Positions 11,639 to 24,140 of a stretch of DNA of 64,000 nucleotides are shown here, piece after piece. The notes under the pieces were generated by a model. The model saw only the letters and a program-made list of their open reading frames with translations, had not been told where the DNA came from and searched no databases. Numbering within the stretch: the first letter of the stretch is position 1; the number at the start of each line of letters is the position of its first letter. This DNA comes from Galeopsis tetrahit (Eukaryota; Streptophyta; Magnoliopsida; Lamiales; Lamiaceae), in NCBI GenBank assembly GCA_963675135.1, contig OY776120.1, positions 20,550,001-20,614,000 on the forward strand, written 5' to 3'. Position numbers and translations under genes: made by a program.

Positions 11639-14600
11639 TCAGATGCGGAAAGCAAGGTACAGACGAGTTCGAACTTCTTCCATGTGTTGCAGGTCTGTAA
11701 CATTCTCCTCTTCATATATCTTCTCTAGAATCCTTTTGACTTCAATTAAGTCTGTTCTTCCAGACCAGAGTGGGAGGATCCCATTTGGGTTCTTCAGGGG
11801 TTAGGATCCTGCAGTTGTCAAGTTCTTTGGCTGTCTTGACTACTTCTTTCCAGAACTCTTGATCTTCAATGTTCATGAATTGATTGAACTGGAAGAATTC
11901 ATCTTCATAGGTTGGGAGAGGGCCAAATTTTCTTACAATGTGGTGTTGAATTTGCCATTTCTTCTTCAGAGGGTACCACCTTGGTAGTTCATCTTGAAGG
12001 GCTAAATAATCCACATAGTTGCTATCAAACACCGGAACTTTATCTTTCTGTGCCAGAGCATTTTCTTTCAATGCTTTGTCCTTGAGGGCTTTCCTGAGTT
12101 TGGCTATCTTTCTGTCAAATTTGGCTTTGACTTCTTTCGCATCTTTTAGCTTCTTCTGCTTAAGCTCTTGAGCTTCAAGCTCTTTTCTTTTCTTCAGCTC
12201 TAAAGCCTCTTTCTCTTCTGCAGTAGGCTCTACTGGAGCTGATTTCTTGCTTGACTTCTGAGCTTGCTCATCTGCCTTCCTTTTCCTTGTCATCCTCTTC
12301 TCAGGAACTTGTTCTGTAGAGGCAGTGATCTGCAGACTTTTGGCAGGAGCTTGAGTGGGAGCTTGGATGTCTTCTTGGGCAATTTCTTTGCCTTTGCCTT
12401 GCCTGCTCTTGATTTTGCTTGATAGACCACCCAAGGTTTCATTCAGCTCATCTTGAGATACTACCATCACAGCTTGCTGTGTAGTAGCCTTCTCTAAAGC
12501 TTTTATCAATACATCTTTCCCCTTTTTGGCTTCAGCAAGTGCAGCCGCAAAAGGCTTCATGGCATTCAGAATCTCCACTTTCAGAGTTTGTTGAAGAGCT
12601 ATGGCATTGACTTTGCCAATATGGGTCAGATGAGTGATGCTATGGTCTAGAATCTGAGCATGAGAGTTGGAGGAAGAGGCAGCTTCAAGTTTAGCTGTAA
12701 GTGCTTCCAATTTGGTTGCTGTCTCCTTCAGCTTAGTCTGAAGTTTCTCATTTTCTGCTGTAGCTGATTGGAGAAGAGCACGACCTTCAGTAGCTCTTGC
12801 TTCAGCATCTTCGATTCTTTTCTTGTAGGTGTTTTCCATGCGGTTGACCTCATTAGTGTAGAGATCAGAAAACCTGGTGGAAGTGTCACCTGCCTTCTTC
12901 AGAATGCTGGTCATATACTCACTTATCAGATTGTGAAGTGATTCTCCAAACTTGTCTTCAATGTCAATGATCTGGTCATGAAGACGAGTTCTCTGCTCCT
13001 TAACAGCCTTTTCAACATATCTTCCAAGCTGTAGGCCTAAACCTTTCTCAAAATGTAGGTCTATTGCAGCCTTGACCTGTGAGCATATGTCTGCTGTATA
13101 GTCAGCTGTTGAAGTAGAAGTTGAGGCAGTACCTTGAGGCTTTGGATGAACAATCAGGGCTTTGCCTCTTTCTTCAGCTGAAAGGTACTCTTCATTGAGA
13201 AATGAGGTAGTGGCCTTAACGAGGTGGGACATGATAGTGTCTCCTTTATCAATGAACTGAGTTAGAGTATCCTTAGGCATGAAGTGATCAGGAATAGTGA
13301 TTACTTCTCTTTCAATCTCGGTTCTGTCAGCTGGTTCAGATGAGTCTTCCGCAGGAACGGACGCAATCGGGGATTTGGATATCAGCAGGGATTTGGATAT
13401 CAGTGTTTGAGTGTTCAGATGGGTTGGAATCATCAGAAGGGTTGAAGGATGCAATCGGGGCTATTAACATGGGAGAAGGAAGCCTCGATTTCTTGGACTT
13501 TTTGTTGAAAGAAGAATTATTCTTCTTTCTCTTCTGACCCTTCGACAATTTAGAAGGAGTAAAAGTGGGAGAGGATTTAGAGGTACCTGCCTTCTTCAAG
13601 GGAGAGGCAGTGGGAGTGGCATCTGAATCAGATGGGGAGATGAGCCCTGATCTGATTAGATATCGTCTTTGTGCTAAGGTCTGATTGTCATCATCATCAT
13701 CATCCTCAGCAGCCTTCTTCTGAGCCTCTTCTTTGGCTGTCTCCTCTTCTTCTTCAGCAGAGTCATGATCAGACTCATTTGCTGCCTTCTCAGCAACATC
13801 TTTGGAAGATGCTTCAGCCAACAGCTTCCTCTTCTCTTCTTTCAACCTTGCTGCCTCAGCAAGAGCTTCCTTTCTCAAATAATATTTGGAGATGTGGAAG
13901 GTCTTATGAGGTCCCATCTTGTACTTCTTTGGGAGAATATCTGGAAGGATGATGCTCAGCTTGTTGACAAAGCCGACTGTAGCTGCCACCTTCCATACCC
14001 TCGATTGTAAGTCCAAAGTGACTTTCTTTGCCTCAAGGGCAATTCTTTCTAAGAATAGTCCTTGCCAGTCTCCATCGATCTGATCCCAGATTGCAGCCAT
14101 AACTCGAACCTTTAAAGTAGTAACAGCATCATGACTGAATGTGTTACCAAGTAACATCTTTCCTGCAATATCCATCAAGGTTTGGAATTTAGGTTCAAGT
14201 TGGGATTTCTTGAGCCCAATTGCATCAATAGCCTTGATTTTTCCACCAGTAAACATCTCCATATACTCCTTTTCTCTATTCATGATGTAGTTGGAGATAT
14301 TTATTTTCCCCCTTGACAGGCCAAACAATTCCTGAAGGATTTCCCTTGTAACCTTGACTTTGTGTCCATCCATGACACTTTCAACATGAGAACCCTTCAT
14401 CACAGCGTTTGCATAGAATGCCAGTACGTCTTGTTCATAAACATTAGTTGGTGCTGCTTCCAGAAAGTCTCTGAGTTTAAGATTGACACACCTAAGTAAT
14501 ATCTCCTTGTTCTCATCTGTGTGTTTGCCTTTGAAAAACAGAGCATTCTCCGTAAAAATCTTCCCTTCCTTGGACCACTTTGCAGCATCCAAGGTGCCAG

Positions 14601-14640
14601 TGCTCTTGGTCTTCTCGTCGTAAATTTCAATGATTGCCAT
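11639..14640 (-). pseudogene. B accessory (third) ORF, two frameshifts
   Basis: It starts at ATG 14640-14638 (MAIIEIYDEKTKSTG). The first ~430 residues (to about 13336) hold the same N-terminal domain type as the A family (DVLAFYANAVMKGSHVESVM), an acidic stretch and a basic stretch. The frame then shifts within a short GATATCC-containing repeat near 13370-13400. It continues as a ~530-residue coiled-coil region (EKRMTRKRKADEQAQKSSKK). A second shift near 11742 precedes the final TGA at 11641-11639. The C-terminal PEEPKWDPP parallels PEFPKWKCP of family A, so the two proteins are distant homologues over their full length. No signal peptide or transmembrane segment is seen. Confidence 0.7.
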
Positions 14641-16439
14641 AGTAGAGTTTGAGTGTTAGGGTTTGAGAGCTTGAAAGAAATTTGCAGAACGAGAGAGAGT
14701 ATTGAGAGTAATTGAGTAATGTGAGCGATAGGGTTTGGAAGAGGTTTTAAGGGTGTGAATATATACTCCAGTAAATTTTGATCTAACGGTCAGATTTGGG
14801 TTTAATTTGGAGTAGAGCCCAAGATTTCCTTCTTTGATTTCTTAAATTTGTCGGCTGATTTTGCCATATGGCAATTTGTGATTTGCTGGTAATATGGTAC
14901 TTGAGTATTAATGACATCATTACCAAAAATAGCCGTTGTGACTAATTTATGGTAAGAATTGATCATCAAGGCCGTTTTCTATAAGAGAATTGCATTCCTT
15001 ATATAAGCCAATTTGTTTAATTACATTCAGGAATAAATCTAGAATGAATTACATGATCAAGACTAGTCATTATACTCTAAATTGAAGTGATTTGGTCAGC
15101 AGAGTGAGATCTTCTGAGTTCTTCAAGATGTCTGCTGATTTTCCTTGAAAAGTCTTCTGGTCAGCTGAGTTGGTCTTCTGATCAGCTGAGTAGAGGAAAC
15201 GGTGTTTGCTGTGATGATCCAACGTGGATGGATCCTTCCAGCTTTATTGTGAGTGATGATCCAACCTGGTTTGATGGATCTTTCAGCTCCTTCTTTAAAT
15301 CAAGTGGGACTAGCCTAGATGAGATCCCACTGATTTAACTGCTTCTCACCATCGAATGTTCCTCATCATCAGATGGGATGTAGCATCTAATGTGTCCTTG
15401 TTGAATTTCTTCGCTTCTCTTGAAGGGGAAGGAAGATTGAAGGGTACTTCAATGGAGTCGAAGAGAGGGCCATGGACGCAGCCTTCATGTTCTGTTTAGA
15501 CACAGTAGCTTTTGATAACAAGCTCTTCATGTAGAACTTCCCCCTGGAGAAGAAGCTCTGCTTGCTTGCTACTTTGTCCTCTGCATCTCTTCCTCCTTTA
15601 GCTTTCAACAAGAACGTCTCTTCTTCCTTTAGCTTTCAAGGGCATACTCATGTTGAGTAAGCCAAGTAAATAGATCTGCATCATCTTCATTTTCGGGACA
15701 AATCTTCATCTCCTTCACCCAAAACTTTGGTTGAAGAATGATCTCCATTCCATATCTTCTTTCAATTGTCTCCATACCTGAAACAAGAATAGTGTTAAAT
15801 GATTTGTGTTCTTAGGTGTTCTCATAACTTCCTCCTTTTATAGGGGTAGAAATGAGGTAGTGGAGAGAAAGATGACAAAACTATAGAGGTGATAGGTCTG
15901 AATTTCTGAAAAGTGATTTCTTAAGATCAACAGTGAGATTCTTGATCTAAGGGTGCACATTTAAGGATATTCAGACTTTATCTAATGGAATGCAGAAATT
16001 ATAAATTTTGACCATGAGTTATTTGAAATCCGTACAGTGCATGCATACTGTTGAGTCGGTGAGGATGGTGTATTAATCCAGCCAAGTATGGCTCAGTAGT
16101 ATACTGTATGTATGTATATTAATAAAGTATTTTATGAAGAATAGTTTATTAATATACATAGTTATACATTGCTTAGAGTAAAGAGATCAAATAACTTTGT
16201 TCAAGTCTGTTGTATGTATGTATATATACTATGCAATGCAGATTTTAGAGTATTTCATCAAGGATTCTTAAGGTATCATTGATTCCCCCTTGATTAGATA
16301 GCTCTATGTTTTCCCTCAGCTTTATTTGTCTTCATTGGGAAAGAACTTACCTGAAGATGAGGGTGTCTATTCACCTCATCTGATCCTCCTAGTCTGCTGC
16401 AAATGTATCAGCTGAGGTCTTCAGCTGATCTTGTGCTCT
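14641..16439 (-). other. Post-pol spacer of B
   Basis: About 1.8 kb between pol and the accessory ORF. It holds conserved purine tracts (TTCCCCCT at 15538-15545 and ATTCCCCCTT near 16283) but no long ORF. A short minus-strand ORF at 15387-15611 shows no recognisable domain. Confidence 0.6.
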
Positions 16440-19400
16440 TCATGTGCTTGGATCCAAGAGTCCTAAGCTGTAGCATAGGGTCTTGAATCTTTCTTCAGCT
16501 AGGGGCTTAGTCAAGATGTCTGCTCTTTGGATATCTGTGTGAATTTTCTCCATCTTGATGTCCTTCTTTTCAAGGTGGTCTCTTATAAAATGGTGTCGAA
16601 TGTCGACATGCTTGCCCCTTGTGTGGAGGACTGGATTTTGAGTGATGGCAATGGCACTGCTGCTGTCACAAAAGATAGGGACTTCTCTTGCCTCTACATT
16701 GTAATCTTTGAGTTGTTGAACTAGCCAGAGTAGCTGACTACAACAACTTCCAGCTGCCATATATTCTGCTTCAGTGGTGGATGTTGCAACTGAGGTTTGT
16801 TTCTTAGAGAACCATGATATCAACTTGTTGCCTAGAAATTGACAGGTTCCTGATGTGGATTTCCTATCAATTCTGCATCCTCCATAGTCTGAGTCAGAAT
16901 AGCCACTTAATTCTAGATTGTCATCAGCAGGGTACCATAGTCCTAAGTTGACTGATCCTTTTATGTACTTGAGAATCTTCCTTGCTGCTTCTAGATGACT
17001 TTGCTTTGGGTTTGCTTGAAACCTAGCACATACTCCTACAACAAATGTTATGTCTGGTCTGCTGGCTGTAAGGTATAGTAGAGATCCAATCAGTGCTCTA
17101 TATTTAGCTTGATCAACTGCCTTTCCGGACTCATCTGGTTCCATTTTGAAAGATGTCATCATAGGATTCCTTGCAGTTTTGCTTTGTAGAGCTTTGAATC
17201 TTTCTAGTAGACTCTTGGTATACTTGGACTGGTTAATGAAGATCCCTTCTGGACTCTGCTTGACTTGAAGTCCTAGGAAATAGTTCATCTCACCCATCAT
17301 GCTCATTTCGAATTTTCCTTGCATAAGTTCAGAGAACTTCTTGCACATCTCCTGATTGGGTGATCCAAATATAATGTCATCTACATATATTTGTACCATT
17401 AGAATGTCTTCTCCTTCTTGTATTCTGAAGAGAGTTCTATCAACTTTGCCTTTTGTATATCCATTGTCAAGTAGGAATTGTGACAATGTGTCATACCAAG
17501 CTCTAGGGGCTTGTTTTAGACCATAGAGAGCCTTCTTCAGTCGATATACTTGATCACCTTTTTCAAATCCTGGAGGCTGCTCTACATATACTTCTTCTAC
17601 CAGAATACCATTTAGAAAAGCACTTTTGACATCCATTTGGTATACTTTGAAGCCCATAAATGATGCATAGGCTAGAAATAGTCGAATGGCTTCTAATCTG
17701 GCTACTAGAGCAAAAGTTTCATCATAGTCAATTCCTTCAGATTGTGAATATCCTTTTGCAACTAGCCTTGCTTTATTTCTAGTCATTACATCATTTTCGT
17801 CCTTTTTATTCTTGAATACCCACTTTGTTCCTATTAGATTGTGGTTTTCAGGACGATCTACCAATTCCCAGACTTCATTTCTTTCGAATTGGTTTAGTTC
17901 CTCTGGCATAGCAGTGATCCAATTGTTATCAGTCATTGCTTCTTCTATGTCAGCTGGTTCAATGTTGGAGAGGAAAGCACACCAGCAGAACATAGATGAT
18001 TGAGAATTCTGATTCAGTTGTCTTCTTGTCTTGACACCTGATTCTGCTCCTCCTAATATGAGGTTTGATGGATGATTGTTCCTCCATGTATGTCTTATAG
18101 GAGTATTTGCATTAGATGAACTTGGATTCTCATCTGTTCTATTGCCATCAGGAGGGTTGACTTGATTTGGTCGATCATCATCTGTATCTTGAGTGTCAAA
18201 GAGATCATTCCCCTTTGCATTTGGGATTGTTGCATGTTGATTGTGGATAACTTGTTCAGCTTGAGTTTGAGATCTAGTGACTGGTCTGTGTGGTTTATCT
18301 TCCTCTGGTTCTTCAGGGAATGGTTCATTGACTTCAATAAACTCATCAGACCTCTTCTTGATCACTAGTTTCTTCATCTGTTCTGCAGCTGAGGTTGTTT
18401 CTACTGCACTCTTTTCACAAGATTCATCAAAAACAACATGTGGTGTTTCTTCCACAAGAAGGGTACGTTTGTTGAATACCCTAAATGCTTTGCTAGTTGA
18501 GGAGTATCCCAAGAATATCCCCTCATCTGCTTTGGCATCAAAAGCATTCAACTTACTTTTCCCATTGTTGTGAATGAAACACTTACAACGAAATATATGA
18601 AAGTAAGATACCCTAGGTTTTCTTCCTTTCCACAGTTCATATGGGGTTTTCTCATGGATTTTGTGAATACCTGACCTGTTTTGAGTGTGACAAGCTGTGT
18701 TGATAGCTTCTGCCCAAAGCTTCTTAGGAGTAGAGAATTCAGCAAGGAGTGTTCTTGCAGCTTCTTTGAGTGTTCTGACTCTTCTTTCGGCTACACCATT
18801 TTGTTGTGGTGTTCTTGCTGCACTTGTCTCATGCTGAATACCATTAGAAGTACAATATGCAATAATATAGGAGTTAATAAATTCAGTGCCTTTGTCACTT
18901 CTAATTTTCACAATAGGCTCTCCTTTCTCTACTTGGATCCTCTTTAACAGTTCAGGAAGCTTCTGCTGAGTTTCACTCTTCTTGTATAAGAAGATAACCC
19001 AAGTAAACTTGGAGTAGTCATCTACAACAATAAGAGTGTATTTTCTTCCTGTTAGGGTGGTTGGAGTGATTGGTCCAAAGAGATCCATGTGTAACAATTC
19101 AAGAACTCTGCTGGTTGATGCTGTCTTCTTGGTCTTGAAGGAGACCTTTGTTTGCTTTCCTTGTTGACATGCATCACAGACCTGATCTTTACAGTAGAGT
19201 TCATTAGGCAGACCATCAACTAAGGATTCCCTTGCTAACTTGTTCAGAGTCTTAAAGTTCAGATGACTAAGACGTTTGTGCCATAGCCAGCTGACATCTT
19301 TAGGGCTTTTCACAAGCAGACATGTATCCTTAGGACAGCTGTTCCAATTTGCAAGATACATACTTCCCTTTCTAGATCTTGTTAGAAGGTTTTGTTTTGT

Positions 19401-19730
19401 TCTTTTATCACTTATGAGACATTCATCTTTAGAGAATTTAACTGAATAACCAGTGTCACAAAAATGAGAAACAGATAATAAATTAAACTTAAGACCTTCT
19501 ACATATGATACATCATGTACCTCAATGTCACCATTTCTAAGGGTGCCATATCCTTTTGTGTTACCGTGCGCGTTATCACCAAAGAAGACTTTCGGACCTT
19601 TCTTTTCTGTGTAGTTGGTCAGCAGGTCTTTGGTTCCAGTCATATGGGTTGAGCATCCACTATCTATGTACCATATCTCTCCTGCTAGACCTCCTTTTCT
19701 GTATAGGCCCCTCCTTTCCTGCAAGAAAGG
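16440..19730 (-). CDS. pol: B pol polyprotein (PR-INT-RT-RNase H), uninterrupted
   Basis: This is the only pol in the window open over its whole length (about 1,094 residues). Visible domains, numbered from 19724: aspartic protease DSG near residue 21 (WYIDSGCSTHMTG); GAG-pre-integrase (LWHKRLSHLN, ~146); integrase with HMDLFGP (~213), SDKGTEF (~278) and QNGVAERR (~311); reverse transcriptase IYVDDIIFGS with YVDD at 17377-17388 (~779); and RNase H with YSDSDYGGCRIDRKSTSG (~940) and TTEAEYMAAG (~984). It lies in the same frame as gag, separated only by the TAA at 19731-19733, and has no ATG of its own at the start. Being cut off from a 5' LTR, it cannot now be transcribed from its own promoter. 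Confidence 0.92.
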   Translation of the reverse strand, partial: PFLQERRGLYRKGGLAGEIWYIDSGCSTHMTGTKDLLTNYTEKKGPKVFFGDNAHGNTKGYGTLRNGDIEVHDVSYVEGLKFNLLSVSHFCDTGYSVKFSKDECLISDKRTKQNLLTRSRKGSMYLANWNSCPKDTCLLVKSPKDVSWLWHKRLSHLNFKTLNKLARESLVDGLPNELYCKDQVCDACQQGKQTKVSFKTKKTASTSRVLELLHMDLFGPITPTTLTGRKYTLIVVDDYSKFTWVIFLYKKSETQQKLPELLKRIQVEKGEPIVKIRSDKGTEFINSYIIAYCTSNGIQHETSAARTPQQNGVAERRVRTLKEAARTLLAEFSTPKKLWAEAINTACHTQNRSGIHKIHEKTPYELWKGRKPRVSYFHIFRCKCFIHNNGKSKLNAFDAKADEGIFLGYSSTSKAFRVFNKRTLLVEETPHVVFDESCEKSAVETTSAAEQMKKLVIKKRSDEFIEVNEPFPEEPEEDKPHRPVTRSQTQAEQVIHNQHATIPNAKGNDLFDTQDTDDDRPNQVNPPDGNRTDENPSSSNANTPIRHTWRNNHPSNLILGGAESGVKTRRQLNQNSQSSMFCWCAFLSNIEPADIEEAMTDNNWITAMPEELNQFERNEVWELVDRPENHNLIGTKWVFKNKKDENDVMTRNKARLVAKGYSQSEGIDYDETFALVARLEAIRLFLAYASFMGFKVYQMDVKSAFLNGILVEEVYVEQPPGFEKGDQVYRLKKALYGLKQAPRAWYDTLSQFLLDNGYTKGKVDRTLFRIQEGEDILMVQIYVDDIIFGSPNQEMCKKFSELMQGKFEMSMMGEMNYFLGLQVKQSPEGIFINQSKYTKSLLERFKALQSKTARNPMMTSFKMEPDESGKAVDQAKYRALIGSLLYLTASRPDITFVVGVCARFQANPKQSHLEAARKILKYIKGSVNLGLWYPADDNLELSGYSDSDYGGCRIDRKSTSGTCQFLGNKLISWFSKKQTSVATSTTEAEYMAAGSCCSQLLWLVQQLKDYNVEAREVPIFCDSSSAIAITQNPVLHTRGKHVDIRHHFIRDHLEKKDIKMEKIHTDIQRADILTKPLAEERFKTLCYSLGLLDPST

Positions 19731-21707
19731 TTAAGTCTTAGGTACCCATTTTGTTTTGGGTCCTTGGGTGTTAGTACTACCCTTGGGAACCCACATATAC
19801 ATTGGTCGTTTGAACAACCTTGAGCACTTGAGTTGTTTCCCTCGGGCATCACAGAACCAAATCTTACCAGTTAACACCTTGGATTGATCTGATTTGTTGT
19901 TTGTGTCAGCTAAGTAATAGTCAAATGGTTTTCCTTTATAGGAGTGAACATACAATATCTTTTGACTAGTTACATTCGGCCTGGGTGCATTAGCTGGTCG
20001 ATGCACACGATTATATGGACCATACTCTTCTGTTCTCACAATATCATAAGAGATAGGGGGTGCAAAGAGAACAGATTTGTTTGAAGAAGATTTCTTCTTC
20101 TTGGCTGGAGCAGCATACAGCTGAGACTATCTCAGACGAGATGGTCTAGGCTGTTTGCTGTTCCTCTGTATAGGTTTGGGGTTAACTTTTCTTTTACCAT
20201 TTTTGGTGTTGGAATAGTTAGCCTTAGTTGGTACAGATGCCTTTTGGTTCATATTGAGTTCATTGTGTTTAGAACACTCACCCTGTTCATGTGTCTGAGT
20301 AGTGCACTTGTTAGGTGTACTACCCCCAGCTGGAGAGGATGTTGATGGATTAAGTTCAAAGCCTAAACCCATCTTATTGCCATTTGATCTATAATATTCA
20401 GAGATACTTTCAATAGTAGTCGAGGCTTTATTGAATTCTGATATCTTTTGATCTAGGCATTCCTTCTCCTTTTCTAAGAGCTTGTGTGCTTGGAAGAGAT
20501 CATCGAACTTAGATTGTAGTATACGAAATTCCTTGGTTTCTAAGGCTTGAGTTTCTAACATCCCCTCATACAACTGAGTTGTTGTGGTATTTTCTTCCTT
20601 AAGAAGTTCCACTTCTTTGGTCAACCTGTCATTCATGGTGACTAACTCAGGGGTGTTATCAAACTTAACCTTTTTCAACCTAGCAATTTCTTTCCTTAAA
20701 TCCTTATTCTCCTCTTCCACTTCTATAAAGGCTCTAGTGGCAATATCCAGATCACCTTTTACCTTTCTTAACGATTGATAATAGGTGTCTTCTGATTCGC
20801 CTTCAGATGAGTTTATGTCATCTGTTTGTGAGAAAATAGGTGAATGGAAAGTAGTAGTGTAGGAATTTACCTCATTTTCTCCTATGGCCATCATAGCTAG
20901 ATCGTCTGAATCATCTGAGTAGATTTGACAGTCTGGTGATGTAGGAAGTTCATCACTTTGATATTCAGATTCTTCGGTCAGCATTGCTTGCTTATCTGAA
21001 TTTCTTCTGTCTCTCCTTGGCCTTCTTTCTTCTTTGTCATCCAGCTCAGGGCATTCATAGACATAGTGTCCTGGTTTGCGACAATTGAAGCATGCTCCAG
21101 GCTTTTGATTTGAATTGCCTTTCCTTGGAGGTGTGGCATCTCTTTTTCTGGAGCCTCGGCTGTCAGATGACTCCACATCCTTTCTAGGATGTCTTTCTGG
21201 TGTTCTTTCTCTGGAACCTCTGGAGGGTGAACTTGCTCTTCTATCTTTGTAGTTTCTATAGAACTTTCTATATTTGCTGTTGAGAGTGTTCATCCTTTCG
21301 AATCTCTTGATCATAAGAGACATTTGTTCCTTCAGACTCATGTCTGATCCTTCACAGTCTTCTGTTTTCAGAGAGGTCTTGCCAGATGAGGTGCTTGCAG
21401 CTTTTGTATTTGCTGCCTTGAAAGCTACAGTCTTGGATGTAGATGGAGTAGCAATAGGTTCATCATTTTCTGAGTTTTCTTCTCTTTCAAGATCATATTC
21501 ATGGGCTTTTAGATTCTGAAATAGAGTATGTGCAGACCACTCCTTGATATCTTGAGTATCTTTGATGATGGTCTTCTTGAGTCTCCATTTCTTGGTTAGA
21601 GAGTCTAATATCTTTAGATTTTTCTCTCTATTTGTATATTTCTTGCCCAGAGATTCTATCTCATTGATGATCTTGGTAAATCTATTGTCTAGTTGATCAA
21701 TAGACTC
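19731..21707 (-). pseudogene. gag: B gag, N-terminally truncated
   Basis: The remaining Gag starts inside the UBN2-type gag domain (IDQLDNRFTKIINEIES) at the 21704-21708 deletion scar. It continues through a basic region, a CCHC zinc knuckle (CFNCRKPGHYVYEC, near 21056-21097) and an acidic coiled coil. An in-frame TAG at 20127-20129 falls where A2 has CAG. The C-terminal part (20126-19731) ends in the conserved NTQGPKTKWVPKT and TAA. Confidence 0.82.
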
Positions 21708-21708
21708 T
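21704..21708. other. Deletion scar fusing B gag to the A3 accessory ORF
   Basis: Left of this point the minus-strand sequence is B gag. Right of it, it is the A3 accessory ORF, homologous to A2 around 38195. Both sources read through about the same few bases (AGAGT on the minus strand), consistent with joining at little or no homology. No LTR, target duplication or element end is present at the join. Confidence 0.8.
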
Positions 21709-23256
21709 AATCAATTTCTCATACGTCTCAGAAGACATGTCGATCTCAACTGATGGTAGCATCTTTTCCAGATTTCTAGTCATTTGTGCACGCAGCCTCT
21801 TCTCGCGTAAACACATTGGATAATCGACTAGGGCTTCGAATCTATTAACGAGAGGGGTCTGAGTAAGTGGGGTCCTTAGCTCAGTTGTTGCAGTGGCAAC
21901 TGGTGGAGTTCCCGAAATAGATGGGTGTGAAGGTTCAACATATTCTGTTGAGGTAGGGATATTTTGGATTGTGGTTTCTGGGGGTTGTGATGTGTCTTGG
22001 TTTGGTTTGACAACTGTCGGAGTATCAGTTGTATCAAATATGGTAGTGTCTTTGGTAACGTTGGATCTCAGTGGTTGTACTGCCAACGGTGAGGTTTTGG
22101 GTACAGGTCTGGCACGAGATCGAAGTGATCTTGCCTTGGTTCTCACAGAGATGTTAAGAGGAATTGAAATAGGTCGAGTAGAAGCACTAACCTCTTCAGT
22201 CGACTTGTATGGTGAGGGACTCGACTCGACTCTCACCAATCGATAAGTTTCTCCAATCTCAATAAACTTCTCCTTGTCTGATTCTGTTTCTTCCAAATCT
22301 TCAACGGGATCTTTCATAGCTTCATCAGACGCGTACTGAACCAATGCACCACTGGTTCCAACTTCCTCCTTGTCTTCTTCTGCACTAGAAGAGACAACTT
22401 CTATCATAGCATCTCGTGGGTTAATCTCAACTTGCCCACGTTCAGCAGCCCTTCCTTCCGCTTGTATATCGAGAGCATCTTTCTTCAAATAATGCTTCAA
22501 GACGTGAAATGGCTTGCCTTTGCTCCAACTTGTCTTGTTCGGCAATAAGACGGGTAGCAAGATGCTTAACTTGTTTCCAAAGCTAACAGCTGCAGACACG
22601 ATCCATTCAGCCGAATCCGTGTCAACTCGCACATTTCTTTCAAAGTACATTAGCCTATCCACGAACAACTTGTACCAATTTCCATCAATGATGTCGTTAT
22701 AGATTGCGGCCATCACTCTTGTCTTTTGAAGAGTCACAGAGTCGAAACTCCCAGTAACTCCAACCAACATCTTGGATGCAATGTCAAGAAGCGTCTTGTA
22801 CTTGTCTAGCAGCTCCTTTTTCTTGACAGCCAGAATCTTTCCATCTCGATTCAGCCTTAACTTCTTGCCATAGAAAATGCTGAGATACCTCAATTCTTGC
22901 CCAGCTCCATACGTCTCCACATCAATCGTACCCGTAGGTAGTTTCTATGTTTCGAACACAATTTCTCGAGTGATTTCTACTCGACTTCTTCCAATGAAAG
23001 CTTCAATTGAGTCGCCTTGTCGAGTAGCAGTTGCATAGAACTCGAGCACTTCTTCCTCAAACACCACCTCTGGAAATGCCTCCAAGTATGGTCTCAAACC
23101 ACACCTATTGCATTTGATAAGAATCTCTTTGTTTCCTTCCGAGTGCCTTCCATTGAAGAACACCGGCCACATGCACCTTGCCTTCTGTCATGTACTTCCC
23201 TAAGTCAAATCTTGCCTGCATGTTAGTTCTTACATCGAACATAGAAACATCGACAT
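21708..23256 (-). pseudogene. A3 accessory ORF, truncated and broken
   Basis: Homologous to the first ~500 residues of the A2 accessory protein. The start is near ATG 23256-23254. Indels occur in the first codons and around 23160-23175, and there is an in-frame stop near 22943. The conserved domain is visible (EVLEFYATATRQGDSIEAF) and later MCLREKRLRAQMTRNLEK. The C-terminal two-thirds and the 3' LTR were removed by the deletion ending at 21708. Confidence 0.75.
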
Positions 23257-24140
23257 TATAGCAGTAATGAGTGTGATATGATTTGCAGTTAAGAGATTTC
23301 CAAGAAATTAGGAATTCTTGAGAGTAGAATAGCAGAGTGAATCGTGAGGAGTGTTTTTAGGAGAGAATAGTGGTTTTGTTACAAGAGAAGTTTGAATCAA
23401 CGGCCACAATTAAGAGGTTTGATCCAACGATGGGGACTTTTGAAATTCAGTTGCGTAATCGAGACGATTATGTGATATGATTTTGTAAATTTTGGAATCC
23501 ACCTTTTCTATTGGTTAGGACAGAGGAGTGTACTTATCTGACCTAGCGTAGTAGAAATTAGGCGGGAACTGGGTGTATACACCTCATTAAACTAGAGTGT
23601 ATTCATCCAATCCTACGTTTTCCAAATTTTCATAATCAAATTACTTTTATATCCTTAATCAAACAACTTTAAACACGAGTGAGCTTATCTTGTCTGTTCG
23701 AGTTCATCAGAACAGATCAGTAGACTTGTCAGCACCATACGAGTTCCCCCTTCGACTATGCTTTGTCTTTCTGAATGTTCGAACAACTTTGTGTACCTGT
23801 CTCATCTTATGCGACGTGTGAATATAGGTAGGAGTAGTAGAGTAGAATAAATACTTTTGAATATCAATCAATTACAGAACTTCAAGGTTTCGAACAAGAT
23901 GATTTTTAACAAACTTAAAGGTCAACATAAGGATATTTAAGAAATCATAGATTCCCCCTTAAATGTTTATTCCCTTAAGTTTTACCCTCAGCTTTACCAG
24001 CTTCCTCATCGGGTTGTTTGGTCATCTTGTCTGGCCTTGTTTACCTGTCTTGTTGACGAGTGGACGAGTGCTCTGTTTTTGTGGTAACTTGTCTTATCTT
24101 CTTTTCTTCTTTTTGATGTACCTGTCTGGTTAGTACACAA
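23257..24140 (-). other. Post-pol spacer of A3
   Basis: Non-coding and homologous to the A1 and A2 spacers. It contains the same two purine tracts (TTCCCCCTT near 23746-23754 and 23953-23961). Confidence 0.65.

Larger units (their letters stand above)
9959..21707 (-). mobile_element. B: Sirevirus-like element lacking its 5' end
   Basis: Order on the minus strand: truncated gag (21707-19731), pol (19730-16440), spacer, accessory ORF (14640-11639), polypurine tract (11414-11430), 3' LTR (11413-9959). The N-terminal part of gag, the primer-binding site and the 5' LTR are missing. It is inserted in A1 just past the end of its pol. It differs from the A family in LTR and accessory protein but shares the gene order. 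Confidence 0.87.

Noticed and set aside
19700..19760. The 27-32-nt GTACCTA...TGCAG segment at the gag-pol boundary as a mini-intron
   Set aside because: It is far shorter than known plant introns, and in A2 and A3 its removal would not remove the gag stop. Only the AG as an acceptor for a distant donor remains possible.
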